The position numbers and the translations under genes were made by a program. Positions 8,244 to 16,317 of a DNA stretch of 64,000 nt are shown in pieces. The notes beneath the pieces were generated by a model. The model did no database searches. It saw only the letters and a program-made list of their open reading frames with translations, and was not told the origin of the DNA. Source of the DNA: Streptomyces malachitofuscus (GTDB taxonomy: Bacteria; Actinomycetota; Actinomycetes; Streptomycetales; Streptomycetaceae); assembly GCF_014650055.1 (NCBI RefSeq), contig NZ_BMUF01000008.1, positions 1 through 64,000 on the forward strand, written 5' to 3'. The number at the start of each line of letters is the position of its first letter. Within the stretch, counting starts at the first letter, position 1.

Positions 8244-8483
8244 ATGCCTGAGCAGGAAGAGCGGGACGATCCGTCGCTGCGCGAAACGCCCGGCCCGGCC
8301 GGGAACGGGATCGGCCGTGCGGCCGGTGCCGAGACCGAGTCGGAGGCCGAGCGACGGCGGCGCCGCGCCCGGTTCCTGCGCGAACTCGCCGAGGCCCGCG
8401 CACTGCGCGACCGGGTCCAGCCGCGCCGCGCCAAGGCCGCCCGGCTGCGGCACGCGATGCGCATGCGCACCTTCCGCTGGTAG
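8244..8483 (+). CDS. small Arg-rich conserved protein
   Basis: This 79-residue hypothetical protein starts at ATG 8244 (MPEQEERDD). Its N-terminal half is acidic and low in complexity, then it switches to a very basic helix: ERRRRRARFLRELAEARAL and RRAKAARLRHAMRMR. A coiled coil or nucleic-acid contact is possible, but no domain is recognised. The ribosome binding site is weak (GGTGATG). It sits between upp and the tadA pair on the plus strand. Its frame keeps strong GC3, which supports coding. The following 269 bp before the next gene contain no further gene. Confidence 0.65.
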   Translation: MPEQEERDDPSLRETPGPAGNGIGRAAGAETESEAERRRRRARFLRELAEARALRDRVQPRRAKAARLRHAMRMRTFRW

Positions 8484-8752
8484 ACAGCGCCTCCCGAGTG
8501 CCGCGCGGGTGCGGCGGGCTGCGCCGCGTACGATCCGCACGTGGCGGCAACGAGCACGCCGGTGAGCCCTTCGGGGGCGCACACGGCGAACTGCGATCAA
8601 AACTGGCGGACACAGGGAGCGGAAGGCATCCCCTGACGGCCTTGTTTCTGCCACGATTCCGAGTGGGCGGGGCTCGGCGCACCGACCTCGCCCGCACACC
8701 TCCGCCGGGGGGATTCCCAACCGGCACGCCTATGACCAGTGGGAGAGTCACG

Positions 8753-9292
8753 GTGTACTTCGCCGCACTGCTCGCGCGCACCGAAGACGGGTGGGAAGCG
8801 AGCGACACGGAGCTCGACGATGTGGAAACCCTGTCGGATCTGGCCGACCTGGCCCGGGAAGCCTCTCCCGACGAGGACACGGTGCTCGTGCTGATCGAGC
8901 AGGAGGAGGGCTGGTTCGGCGTCGTCCGCGTGGACGGCGAGGAAGACCCCCGGGTCTACGTCTCCGACGCCGCCGCGGCCGCCCGCAGCAGCTACGGCGA
9001 GATCCTGCTCACCGACGAGCTGCTCGGCCGGGAGCCCGGGGACGACGGCACCGACCTGGACGCCCTCGACCTCGACGGCACGGAGGACGGGGAACCGGAC
9101 GACGAGGACGCCGACGACGGCGCCGCGACGCCCGGCTCCGCCGACGCCGTGCCGCACGGACCGGTCGGTGACGCCCAGGTCCTGGAGGACCTGGGCGTGA
9201 GCGAGAAGGAGTTGCGTTCGATGACCGGGGACGCCGTCAACGAGATCGCCGACGCCCTGGGCGCCTCGGAGGTCCTGGAGACCGTCCGCTGA
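8753..9292 (+). CDS. tRNA adenosine deaminase-associated protein
   Basis: The 179-residue acidic protein starts at GTG 8753, chosen because GGGAGAG lies 6 nt upstream; ATG 8732 is also in frame. It opens VYFAALLARTEDGWEA and contains ESDEDTVLVLIEQEE-like strands, then a long Asp/Glu-rich linker (about residues 100-130). It ends in DAQVLEDLGVSEKELRSMTG, a segment characteristic of the actinobacterial protein always encoded beside tadA. It ends 2 bp before the tadA start, so the two are co-transcribed. Its biochemical role is not known; the name rests on this linkage. Confidence 0.85.
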   Translation: MYFAALLARTEDGWEASDTELDDVETLSDLADLAREASPDEDTVLVLIEQEEGWFGVVRVDGEEDPRVYVSDAAAAARSSYGEILLTDELLGREPGDDGTDLDALDLDGTEDGEPDDEDADDGAATPGSADAVPHGPVGDAQVLEDLGVSEKELRSMTGDAVNEIADALGASEVLETVR

Positions 9293-9294
9293 CC

Positions 9295-9789
9295 GTGCCG
9301 ACCACCACCACCGTGTCCGGACCGCCGGATCCGGTACGCGACCGCTGGCGGGCGGCGATGCGACTCGCCCTGGACGAGGCAGCACGGGCCGTCCGGGGCG
9401 GGGACGTTCCCGTCGGCGCCGTCGTGCTGGCACCGGACGGCGCCACCGTGCTGGCCGCCGCCCACAACGAACGCGAGGCCGCCGGCGACCCCACGGCCCA
9501 CGCGGAGGTCCTCGCCGTGCGGCGGGCCGCCGCACGGCTCGGGGAGTGGCGGCTGACCGGCTGCACCCTGGTGGTGACGCTGGAGCCCTGCACGATGTGC
9601 GCGGGCGCGATCCAGCAGTCCCGGCTGGACCGGCTCGTCTACGGGGCCCGGGACGAGAAGGCCGGCGCGGTCGGCTCCCTGTGGGACCTCGTCCGCGACC
9701 GGCGGCTCAACCACCGGCCCGAAGTGATCGGAGGAGTGCTCGCCGACGCGTGCTCCCGGCAGCTCACGGACTTCTTCCGCGAGCGCTGA
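9295..9789 (+). CDS. tadA: tRNA(Arg) A34 adenosine deaminase
   Basis: TadA deaminates adenosine 34 to inosine in tRNA-Arg(ACG), which is needed to read CGU, CGC and CGA codons. The 164-residue protein has the cytidine-deaminase zinc site: HAEVLAVRRAA (His and catalytic Glu) and EPCTMCAGAIQQSRL (PCxxC). The start is GTG 9295, 2 bp after the preceding stop. Its substrate tRNA-Arg(ACG) is encoded in this window at 33632-33704. It is directly upstream of tRNA-Ser(CGA). Confidence 0.96.
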   Translation: MPTTTTVSGPPDPVRDRWRAAMRLALDEAARAVRGGDVPVGAVVLAPDGATVLAAAHNEREAAGDPTAHAEVLAVRRAAARLGEWRLTGCTLVVTLEPCTMCAGAIQQSRLDRLVYGARDEKAGAVGSLWDLVRDRRLNHRPEVIGGVLADACSRQLTDFFRER

Positions 9790-9834
9790 ATACCGATTTC
9801 AAACCACGCGCCACCTTGCTGTAGGGTCTCCCTC

Positions 9835-9919
9835 GGTAGCGTGTCCGAGCGGCCGAAGGAGCTCGCCTCGAAAGCGAGTGTGGCGCAAGTCACCGAGGGT
9901 TCAAATCCCTCCGCTACCG
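9835..9919 (+). tRNA. tRNA-Ser (anticodon CGA)
   Basis: The 85-nt gene has an acceptor stem GGTAGCG/CGCTACC with discriminator G. The anticodon stem-loop is CTCGC-CTCGAAA-GCGAG, giving anticodon CGA. A long variable arm marks a class II tRNA, and the T arm contains GGTTCAAATCC. CCA is not encoded (the 3' flank is CTGG). It reads UCG codons. Confidence 0.97.
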
Positions 9920-9924
9920 CTGGT

Positions 9925-9954
9925 GAAGGGCCTCGTCGTGAGACGGGGCCCTTC
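9925..9954 (+). terminator. hairpin terminator after tRNA-Ser(CGA)
   Basis: GAAGGGCC and GGGCCCTTC form a GC-rich stem with inner GTC/GAC pairs closing a GTGA loop, starting 6 nt after the tRNA. There is no long T tract, as is common in Streptomyces. Confidence 0.75.
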
Positions 9955-10020
9955 GTGCGATCATGGGCCCGCTCGACGCGTGTGACGACAGCGCACATCT
10001 GGGACAGGGGAGGGCCGCGA

Positions 10021-10196
10021 TGGCGGTGAACGCGAAGAAGGTCGCCGTCTACGTCCTCGTGGTCTTCGTGCTGTATCTGATCATCACGGACCCGGAGAAG
10101 GCCGGCGACTACGTCACGGTCGGGTTCGAGGGCATCTCGGACGCCGCGAAGGCCATCGGCGACTTCATGACCTGGCTCGCCAACGGAGGTAAGTGA
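10021..10196 (+). CDS. small single-pass membrane protein
   Basis: This 58-residue conserved Streptomyces protein starts at ATG 10021 behind a strong GGGGAGGG site. A membrane segment, VAVYVLVVFVLYLIITDP, covers about residues 8-25. It is followed by a short acidic region and an amphipathic tail ending MTWLANGGK. Function is unknown. Its stop TGA overlaps the ATG of the next gene (Dabb protein), so the pair is translationally coupled. Confidence 0.8.
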
Positions 10197-10489
10197 TGAT
10201 CCGCCATCTGGTGCTCTTCCGGCTGAACGAGGGCGTCGGGCGCGAGGATCCGAGGGTCGTGGAGGGCGTGGAGGCCTTCCGTTCGCTCGACGGCAGGATC
10301 CCGGAGATCCGCTTCTGGGAGTGCGCCTGGAACATCAGCGACCGTCCCATCGCCTACGACTTCGCCATCAACTCGGCGTTCGACGACGCGGACGCGCTGC
10401 GCCGGTACGTGGAGCACCCGGAGCACCAGGCGGGTGTCGGACTGTGGCGCGAGTTCGCCACCTGGGTGATCGCCGACTACGAGTTCTGA
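10196..10489 (+). CDS. Dabb (stress-responsive A/B barrel) domain protein
   Basis: The 97-residue protein begins MIRHLVLFRL and continues with RSLDGRIPEIRFWECAWN, FAINSAFDDADALRRYVEHPEHQ and FATWVIADYEF. This is the full Dabb ferredoxin-like fold, which usually forms a dimeric barrel. The ATG at 10196 overlaps the upstream stop and has GGAGGT 5 nt ahead; GTG 10193 is also possible. Family members include stress proteins and small-molecule-binding or cyclase-like enzymes. The ligand is unknown. Coupling to the tiny membrane protein is conserved-looking but unexplained. Confidence 0.9.
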   Translation: MIRHLVLFRLNEGVGREDPRVVEGVEAFRSLDGRIPEIRFWECAWNISDRPIAYDFAINSAFDDADALRRYVEHPEHQAGVGLWREFATWVIADYEF

Positions 10490-10703
10490 GACTCCGCCCG
10501 GTCGCATCCGCGGACGTCTCCCGAGGGCCCCCTGTGGTGACGGCAGGGGGCTCCGGTGCGTCCGCGGGCCCATGTCCTGCCTCAACCTCCCTCAACACGG
10601 AATATGCGGTGCTTGCACACAGTGAGTCAGTCTTGTGATGCTATGACCGCTTTTGACGGATGAGTTGACGGACGATGTGAGCGATGAAGAGGTGGCGTTG
10701 ACC

Positions 10704-11534
10704 GTGTCGGCCAGTACTGCGCCGCCCCAGGACGAGGTGTCCCCCGACACGGTCCAGACCCCCGCCAAGCGACGCGGCGCCGACACCCGCGCGCTGACCC
10801 AGGTGCTCTTCGGCCAGCTCAAGGATCTGGAGCCGGGCACGCCGGAGCACACCCGCGTGCGCGCGGCGCTCATCGAGGCGAACCTCCCGCTCGTGCGCTA
10901 CGCGGCCGCCCGGTTCCGCTCCCGCAACGAGCCGATGGAGGACGTCGTCCAGGTCGGCACCATCGGGCTCATCAACGCCATCGACCGCTTCGACCCGGAG
11001 CGGGGCGTGCAGTTCCCGACGTTCGCGATGCCGACGGTGGTCGGCGAGATCAAGCGGTACTTCCGCGACAACGTCCGTACGGTCCACGTACCGCGCCGGC
11101 TGCACGAGCTGTGGGTGCAGGTCAACAGCGCGACGGAGGACCTCACCACCGCCTTCGGGCGCTCCCCGTCGACCGCCGAGATCGCCGAGCGGCTTCGCAT
11201 CAGCGAGGAGGAGGTGCTGTCCTGCATCGAGGCGGGGCGCTCGTACCACGCCACCTCGCTGGAGGCCGCGCAGGAGGGCGACGGGATGCCGGGGCTGCTG
11301 GACCGGCTCGGCTACGAGGATCCCGCCCTGGACGGCGTCGAGCACCGCGATCTGGTCCGGCATCTGCTCGTCCAGCTCCCCGAGCGGGAGCAGCGCATCC
11401 TGCTGCTGCGTTACTACAGCAATCTGACCCAGTCGCAGATCAGCGCGGAACTCGGTGTGTCGCAGATGCACGTGTCCCGCCTACTGGCGCGTAGCTTCCA
11501 GCGGCTGCGGTCCGCAAACAGGATCGACGCGTAA
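10704..11534 (+). CDS. sigF: RNA polymerase sigma factor, SigB/SigF/SigG family
   Basis: This is a group 3 sigma factor. Region 2 includes NLPLVRYAAARF, MEDVVQVGTIGLINAIDRFD and FPTFAMPTVVGEIKRYFRD. Region 3 has VPRRLHELW, and region 4 has LTQSQISAELGVSQMHVSRLL (helix-turn-helix). The sequence and the neighbouring paralogue fit Streptomyces SigF, needed late in spore maturation, but the symbol rests on recognition only. GTG 10704 was chosen because GAGGTG lies 9 nt upstream; GTG 10677 and TTG 10653 are in-frame alternatives that would add 9-17 residues. Anti-sigma partners are not in this stretch, although an RsbW-like HATPase gene occurs at 57816. Confidence 0.88.
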   Translation: MSASTAPPQDEVSPDTVQTPAKRRGADTRALTQVLFGQLKDLEPGTPEHTRVRAALIEANLPLVRYAAARFRSRNEPMEDVVQVGTIGLINAIDRFDPERGVQFPTFAMPTVVGEIKRYFRDNVRTVHVPRRLHELWVQVNSATEDLTTAFGRSPSTAEIAERLRISEEEVLSCIEAGRSYHATSLEAAQEGDGMPGLLDRLGYEDPALDGVEHRDLVRHLLVQLPEREQRILLLRYYSNLTQSQISAELGVSQMHVSRLLARSFQRLRSANRIDA

Positions 11535-11637
11535 CCGGAACGAGCGAATCGCTCAAGAGTGCCGTTCTGTGCACTTCTGGTCCGAAAGCCCGTCAGACCC
11601 CTTGTTTCCAGGGCTGATTCGTATCTCGGATGTCGAC

Positions 11638-11670
11638 ATGTCACTACAGCGCGTTGCCGACATGTGACAT
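11638..11670. promoter_or_regulatory. inverted repeat upstream of the second sigma factor gene
   Basis: ATGTCAC (11638-11644) and GTGACAT (11664-11670) form a perfect inverted pair. GACATGT also occurs twice, 25 bp apart, inside the 246-bp gap between the two sigma factor genes. The position, about 110 bp before the start, suits an operator or activator site. No regulator is identified. Confidence 0.35.
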
Positions 11671-11780
11671 TCTGCGGGAAGCGCGTTTGCCGGAGCTCCG
11701 GCGCCGGTATTCAGGTGAAGGCTGCGTTCCTCGGATCGGGAGCGTTCGCCGCGACCGTCCCGCGACCCAAAGGGGGTGGC

Positions 11781-12692
11781 ATGTCCGCAGAACAGGGCAG
11801 CTCGAAGGTGCTCACGCTCGCGGAGAGCGAGACAGCTCCCCATGCTCTCGACGCACTCGGCCCCATCGACGAAGGCCCGGCCACACCGGTCCCGGAACTC
11901 CCGGACACCACGGAGCTTCCGGAAACGGCGGCCCTCGACACCCGCACCCTGTCCCGCTCCCTGTTCCTGCGGCTCGCCGTACTCGACGAGGACAGCCCCG
12001 AGCGTGCCTACGTCCGGGACACACTGATCGAGCTCAACCTCCCGCTGGTGCGGTACGCGGCGGCCCGGTTCCGCTCGCGCAACGAGCCGATGGAGGACAT
12101 CGTCCAGGTCGGCACCATCGGCCTGATCAAGGCGATCGACCGCTTCGACTGCGAACGCGGCGTGGAGTTCCCGACGTTCGCGATGCCGACGGTGGTCGGC
12201 GAGATCAAGCGGTTCTTCCGCGACACGTCGTGGTCGGTGCGGGTGCCGCGCCGGCTGCAGGAGCTGCGCCTGGCGCTGACGAAGGCCAGCGACGAGCTGT
12301 CCCAGAAGCTGGACCGCTCCCCCACGGTTCCCGAACTCGCCGCCGTGCTGGGCGTGTCGGAGGAGGACGTCGTCGACGGGCTCGCGGTCGGCAACGCGTA
12401 CACGGCCTCCTCGCTGGACTCCCCCACCCCCGAGGACGACGGCGGCGAGGGCTCCCTCGCGGACCGTCTCGGCTACGAGGACACCGCGCTGGAGGGCGTG
12501 GAGTACCGGGAGTCGCTCAAGCCCCTGCTCGCCAAGCTGCCGCCGCGCGAGCGGCGGATCATCATGCTGCGCTTCTTCGCCAACATGACCCAGTCACAGA
12601 TCGGCGAGGAGGTCGGCATCTCCCAGATGCACGTCTCGCGGCTGCTCACCCGGACGCTCGCCCAGCTGAGGGAGGGCCTCATCTCCGACTGA
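11781..12692 (+). CDS. sigN: RNA polymerase sigma factor, SigB/SigF family (SigN-like)
   Basis: This 303-residue group 3 sigma factor is clearly paralogous to the preceding gene. It shares NLPLVRYAAARFRSRNEPMEDIVQ, a near-identical region 2.4, FPTFAMPTVVGEIKRFFRD, and the region 4 helix-turn-helix MTQSQIGEEVGISQMHVSRLL. The N-terminal 70 residues are a variable acidic extension. ATG 11781 follows an AAGGGGGTGG ribosome binding site. By position beside sigF I take it to be SigN, reported in S. coelicolor to act in a subapical compartment of aerial hyphae. The 246-bp intergenic gap with its own inverted repeat suggests independent transcription. Confidence 0.85.
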   Translation: MSAEQGSSKVLTLAESETAPHALDALGPIDEGPATPVPELPDTTELPETAALDTRTLSRSLFLRLAVLDEDSPERAYVRDTLIELNLPLVRYAAARFRSRNEPMEDIVQVGTIGLIKAIDRFDCERGVEFPTFAMPTVVGEIKRFFRDTSWSVRVPRRLQELRLALTKASDELSQKLDRSPTVPELAAVLGVSEEDVVDGLAVGNAYTASSLDSPTPEDDGGEGSLADRLGYEDTALEGVEYRESLKPLLAKLPPRERRIIMLRFFANMTQSQIGEEVGISQMHVSRLLTRTLAQLREGLISD

Positions 12693-12705
12693 GGCACCAC
12701 GCGGC

Positions 12706-12730
12706 ACGGGGCGCCGACAGGACGCCCCGT
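12706..12730 (+). terminator. hairpin terminator after sigN
   Basis: ACGGGGCG and CGCCCCGT pair around a 9-nt loop, starting 14 nt after the sigma gene stop. A convergent small gene follows. Confidence 0.65.
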
Positions 12731-12821
12731 ACGCGTATTCCCTTACCGGGATGCGGATTCGTGGCCGCCGGGGCGCCCGCAGGGGCGCGACGGCGGCCGC
12801 CGTGTTGTGCGCGGGTGCCGG

Positions 12822-13016
12822 TTACTTCAGCGCGAGCCAGGCCACCGCGGCCACGACCGCCACGGCCACGACGATGCCGACGATCAGTCCGATCCGGGGC
12901 CCGCCGCCCGCGGACGCGGCCTGCCGGCCCTGGGGTGCCTCGTCGACGAACGCTCGGAACATCTGGGTGCTGCCGGCGGGGTCGTGATGGCCCTGCGGGC
13001 CCTGGTTGTCAGCCAT
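12822..13016 (-). CDS. small C-terminally anchored membrane protein
   Basis: The 64-residue protein starts at ATG 13016 (MADNQGPQGHHDP) with a hydrophilic N-terminal 40 residues, including FRAFVDEAPQGRQ. A single C-terminal membrane segment, GLIVGIVVAVAVVAAVAWLAL, ends with one lysine, giving a tail-anchored topology. It is unrecognised beyond being a conserved-looking Streptomyces hypothetical protein. It is convergent with sigN and divergent from the MarR gene. The 230 bp upstream contain the divergent promoter and MarR-type palindromes. Confidence 0.65.
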   Translation of the reverse strand: MADNQGPQGHHDPAGSTQMFRAFVDEAPQGRQAASAGGGPRIGLIVGIVVAVAVVAAVAWLALK

Positions 13017-13196
13017 GGCACGAGACCCTAGCGAATCCCCGACGGGCGGCCCAAGCGGGGCGGGGGAGGGGCCCGCGGGCGACGGCGGCCGTACGCGGCC
13101 GGGACCGACGCGACCCACCCCACCTGCGCGTTTACTGTCGCGATTACTTGCCTTTGCCAACTTTTTGAGCCCTCCCTGCCGTTTTTATTTGCCTGC

Positions 13197-13231
13197 AGCA
13201 ACCATCCATCTCTACGGTTGCTTCAAGCAAC
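13197..13231. promoter_or_regulatory. probable MarR operator palindromes
   Basis: GTTGCTTCAAGCAAC (13217-13231) is a perfect palindrome with 7-bp arms and a 1-bp centre. Overlapping it, GCAACC (13197-13202) and GGTTGC (13216-13221) form a second inverted pair. Both lie in a locally AT-rich stretch immediately ahead of the MarR-family start at 13247, which suits autoregulation. Confidence 0.65.
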
Positions 13232-13246
13232 GAAATGGGAGGTGCC

Positions 13247-13738
13247 ATGGCCGGGTCGGCGCAGTACGAGGAGCTGGTCCGGCAGTTCAGCGCCTTCGGC
13301 GCCGTCAAGCGGGAGATGAACCGGCTCATGCCGGCCGACTGCCACGGCGGCTCCGCGTCCGTGCTGACGCTCCTGGGCCGCCACGGCGCCATGCGCATGA
13401 GCAGACTCGCCGAGCTGCTCTCCGTGGACATGTCCGTCACCAGCCGCCACGTCGCCCATCTGGCCGAGCGCGGCTGGATCGAGCGCTCCCCCGACCCGGC
13501 CGACAAACGGTCCCGCATCCTGCGGCTCACCCCCGCCGGCCAGGACCGGCTCGACGAGCTGTTCCGGCGGACCACCGAGCTGCTCGCCGAGCGCCTGGGC
13601 GACTGGACCGACGAAGAGGTCGAACGCCTCACCCAGCTGATGGCCCGGCTCAGGGACAGCTTCGGCGAGGGCCGCACCGCGCCCCGGCCGGCGCCTCCCG
13701 CTCGCGCAGAGACCCTCCGTACACCCGCAAGCACATAA
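13247..13738 (+). CDS. MarR family transcriptional regulator
   Basis: The 163-residue winged-helix protein has the MarR layout: an N-terminal dimerisation helix, then AMRMSRLAELLSVDMSVTSRHVAHLAERGWIE (helix-turn-helix) and the wing SPDPADKRSRILRLTPAGQ with the family-typical DKR. A C-terminal helix follows, then a Pro/Ala-rich tail. ATG 13247 has GGGAGGT 3 nt ahead. It is 13 bp upstream of a drug-exporter-type MFS gene, the usual arrangement of a MarR repressor controlling an efflux pump. A palindromic operator sits just before its start. The inducing ligand is unknown. Confidence 0.93.
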   Translation: MAGSAQYEELVRQFSAFGAVKREMNRLMPADCHGGSASVLTLLGRHGAMRMSRLAELLSVDMSVTSRHVAHLAERGWIERSPDPADKRSRILRLTPAGQDRLDELFRRTTELLAERLGDWTDEEVERLTQLMARLRDSFGEGRTAPRPAPPARAETLRTPAST

Positions 13739-13751
13739 GAGAAGGACGCCC

Positions 13752-16208
13752 ATGGCAACGACCACACCAACCGGTGTGCGGGCTCATGCCAAGCACGGGG
13801 GAGGCTCCTCGGGAGACGCTCCGATGACCCACCGGCAGATCATGGAGGCGCTGTCCGGGCTGCTGCTCGGCATGTTCGCCGCCATCCTGTCGTCGACCAT
13901 CGTCACCAATGCCCTGCCCGAGATTGTGGGCGACCTCGGCGGCGGCCAGAGCGCCTACACCTGGGTCGTCACCGCCTCGCTGCTGACGATGACCGCTTCC
14001 ACCCCCCTGTGGGGCAAGCTCGCCGACCTGTTCAGCAAGAAGGTCCTGGTCCAGATAGCCCTCTGCGTCTTCGTCCTGGGCTCCGTCGTGGCCGGCCTGG
14101 CGCAGAACCCGGCGATGCTCATCAGCGCGCGTGCCATCCAGGGCCTGGGCGCCGGCGGTCTGTCCGCCCTGGCCCAGATCATCATGGCCGCGATGATCTC
14201 CCCGCGTGAGCGCGGACGCTACTCCGGTTACCTCGGCGCCACCTTCGCCGTCGCGACCGTCGGCGGCCCGCTGCTCGGCGGTGTCATCACCGACACCAGC
14301 TGGCTCGGCTGGCGCTGGTGCCTCTACGTCGGCGTGCCCTTCGCGCTGATCGCGCTGATCGTGCTGCAGAAGACGCTGAACCTCCCGGTGCTCAAGCGCC
14401 GGGTCAAGGTCGACTGGGCGGGCGCCTTCTTCGTCACCGCCGCGGTCTGCCTGCTGCTGGTCTGGGTCACCTTCGCGGACGACAAGTACGCGTGGATGTC
14501 CTGGCAGACCGGCGCGATGGTCGGCGGCTCGATCGTGCTCACCCTGGTCTTCCTGTTCGTCGAGAGCAGGGCCGCCGAGCCGATCATCCCGCTGCGCCTG
14601 TTCCGCAACCGCACCATCACGCTGGCCTCGCTGGCCTCGCTGTTCGTCGGTATCGCGATGTTCGCCGGCACCGTCTACTTCAGCCAGTACTTCCAGCTGG
14701 CCCGGGACAAGTCCCCGACGATGTCGGGCGTCATGACGATCCCGATGATCGGCGGCCTGTTCGTGTCGTCCACGGTCTCCGGGATCGTCATCACGCGGAC
14801 CGGCCGCTGGAAGCGCTGGCTGCTGGCCGGCGGCGTGCTGCTGACGGCGGGCCTCGGTCTGCTCGGCACCATGCGCCACGACACCCCGTACTGGCAGATC
14901 GGCGTCCACATGGCGCTGATGGGGCTCGGCGTCGGCATGATGATGCAGAACCTGGTGCTGTGCACACAGAACCAGGTGGCACCCGGCGACCTGGGCGCGA
15001 CCTCCTCCGTGGTGACCTTCTTCCGGTCCCTCGGCGGTGCGGTGGGTGTCTCGGTGCTCGGCTCGGTCATGTCCGGCCGGATCAGCGGCTACGCCCAGGA
15101 CACCATCGGGCAGCTCGGCCCGCAGGAGCGGGCGGCGGCCGCCAAGGCATCCGGCAGCGGCGCCATCCCCGACATGGACCTGCTGCCCCCGTCCATCCGC
15201 ACCTGGCTGGAGAGCGCCTACGGGCACGGCATCGCCGACATCTTCCTGTACGTCGCCCCGGTCGCCCTGCTCGCGTTCCTGGTGACCCTGTTCATCAAGG
15301 AGGTCCCGCTGCGGACCACGGGCGCGCTCGCCCAGGCGGCGGAGGAGAAGGCCCCGGCACCCTCCGGCGAAAGCGGGAGCGCCGTGAGCGGGAGCGCCCC
15401 GGACGAGAACGCCGTGGGCGACGCCGCGGCCGTGTCCGCCGGCGGCGGGGGCATCCCGGTGCGCGGGGTCGTGCGCGGCGCGGACAACGCGCCGGTGCCT
15501 CAGGCGGCCGTCACGCTGATCTCGCTGGGCGGGCGTCAGCTGGGGCGCTCGGTGGCGCAGGCCGACGGCTCCTACGCGGTGGACGCGCCCGGGACCGGCT
15601 CGTACGTCCTGATCGCGGCCGCCGACGGCCACCAGCCGCAGGCGTCCACGGTCGTGGTGGACGGCGCACCGGTCGCCTACGACGTCCTGCTCAGCGGGAC
15701 CAGCGGACTGACCGGTCTGGTGCGCACCGCCGGAACCGGGGCGCCGGTGCCGGACGCCATGGTGATCGTCACCGACGTGCGCGGGGATCTGCTGGCCACC
15801 GGGGCCACCGGTGAGCAGGGCGAGTTCTCGTTCACCGAGCTGGTGCCGGGCGCGGTGACCGTCGCGGTGAACGCCGCCGGGTACCGCCCGCGCGCCCTGC
15901 CCGTCGAGGTGGGCGGCACCGGCGTGACCCGGGTCGAGGTCGACCTGGAGACCGGCGCCCGCGTCCAGGGCGTGGTCCGCGGCCCGCACGGCCCGCTGGC
16001 CGATGCCCGGGTCACCCTGGTCGACGCGGCGGGCAACGTGGCCGGCACGGCGACGACCGGTGCGGACGGGGCGTACGCCTTCGCCGATCTGGACGGCGGC
16101 GAGTACACCGTGATCGCCACGGGCTACCCGCCGGTGGCCACCACGCTGACGGTCACCGGCGGCGGAGCCGACGACCACGACATCGAGCTCGCCCACCCCG
16201 GCGAGTAA
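13752..16208 (+). CDS. MFS (DHA2/EmrB type) transporter fused to three carboxypeptidase-regulatory-like domains
   Basis: Residues about 30-520 form a 14-helix DHA2 drug:H+ antiporter. It includes the motif A-like LWGKLADLFSKK, the motif C-like LGATFAVATVGGPLLGG, and a last membrane segment near VALLAFLVTLFI. About 50 linker residues follow. Three beta-sandwich repeats then begin at about residues 568 (VRGVVRGADNAPVPQAAVTL), 650 (LTGLVRTAGTGAPVPDAMV) and 737 (VQGVVRGPHGPLADARVTL), each with the NAxVxx..DGxYxFxxLxxGxYTV pattern. DHA2 pumps end in the cytoplasm, whereas this domain family is normally outside, so the topology is puzzling. ATG 13752 has GAAGGA upstream. It forms one unit with the MarR and YceI genes. 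Confidence 0.92.
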   Translation: MATTTPTGVRAHAKHGGGSSGDAPMTHRQIMEALSGLLLGMFAAILSSTIVTNALPEIVGDLGGGQSAYTWVVTASLLTMTASTPLWGKLADLFSKKVLVQIALCVFVLGSVVAGLAQNPAMLISARAIQGLGAGGLSALAQIIMAAMISPRERGRYSGYLGATFAVATVGGPLLGGVITDTSWLGWRWCLYVGVPFALIALIVLQKTLNLPVLKRRVKVDWAGAFFVTAAVCLLLVWVTFADDKYAWMSWQTGAMVGGSIVLTLVFLFVESRAAEPIIPLRLFRNRTITLASLASLFVGIAMFAGTVYFSQYFQLARDKSPTMSGVMTIPMIGGLFVSSTVSGIVITRTGRWKRWLLAGGVLLTAGLGLLGTMRHDTPYWQIGVHMALMGLGVGMMMQNLVLCTQNQVAPGDLGATSSVVTFFRSLGGAVGVSVLGSVMSGRISGYAQDTIGQLGPQERAAAAKASGSGAIPDMDLLPPSIRTWLESAYGHGIADIFLYVAPVALLAFLVTLFIKEVPLRTTGALAQAAEEKAPAPSGESGSAVSGSAPDENAVGDAAAVSAGGGGIPVRGVVRGADNAPVPQAAVTLISLGGRQLGRSVAQADGSYAVDAPGTGSYVLIAAADGHQPQASTVVVDGAPVAYDVLLSGTSGLTGLVRTAGTGAPVPDAMVIVTDVRGDLLATGATGEQGEFSFTELVPGAVTVAVNAAGYRPRALPVEVGGTGVTRVEVDLETGARVQGVVRGPHGPLADARVTLVDAAGNVAGTATTGADGAYAFADLDGGEYTVIATGYPPVATTLTVTGGGADDHDIELAHPGE

Positions 16209-16317
16209 CGGAAAACCCCGGCCCGTGGCGGGGGAGCGCGTTCTGTAGCGGAGACGCGCCCCGCCGCGGGCCGGCCTCTTCGGGCCCGATGGGCGCATGT
16301 TCGCAAGGAGTAACGGG

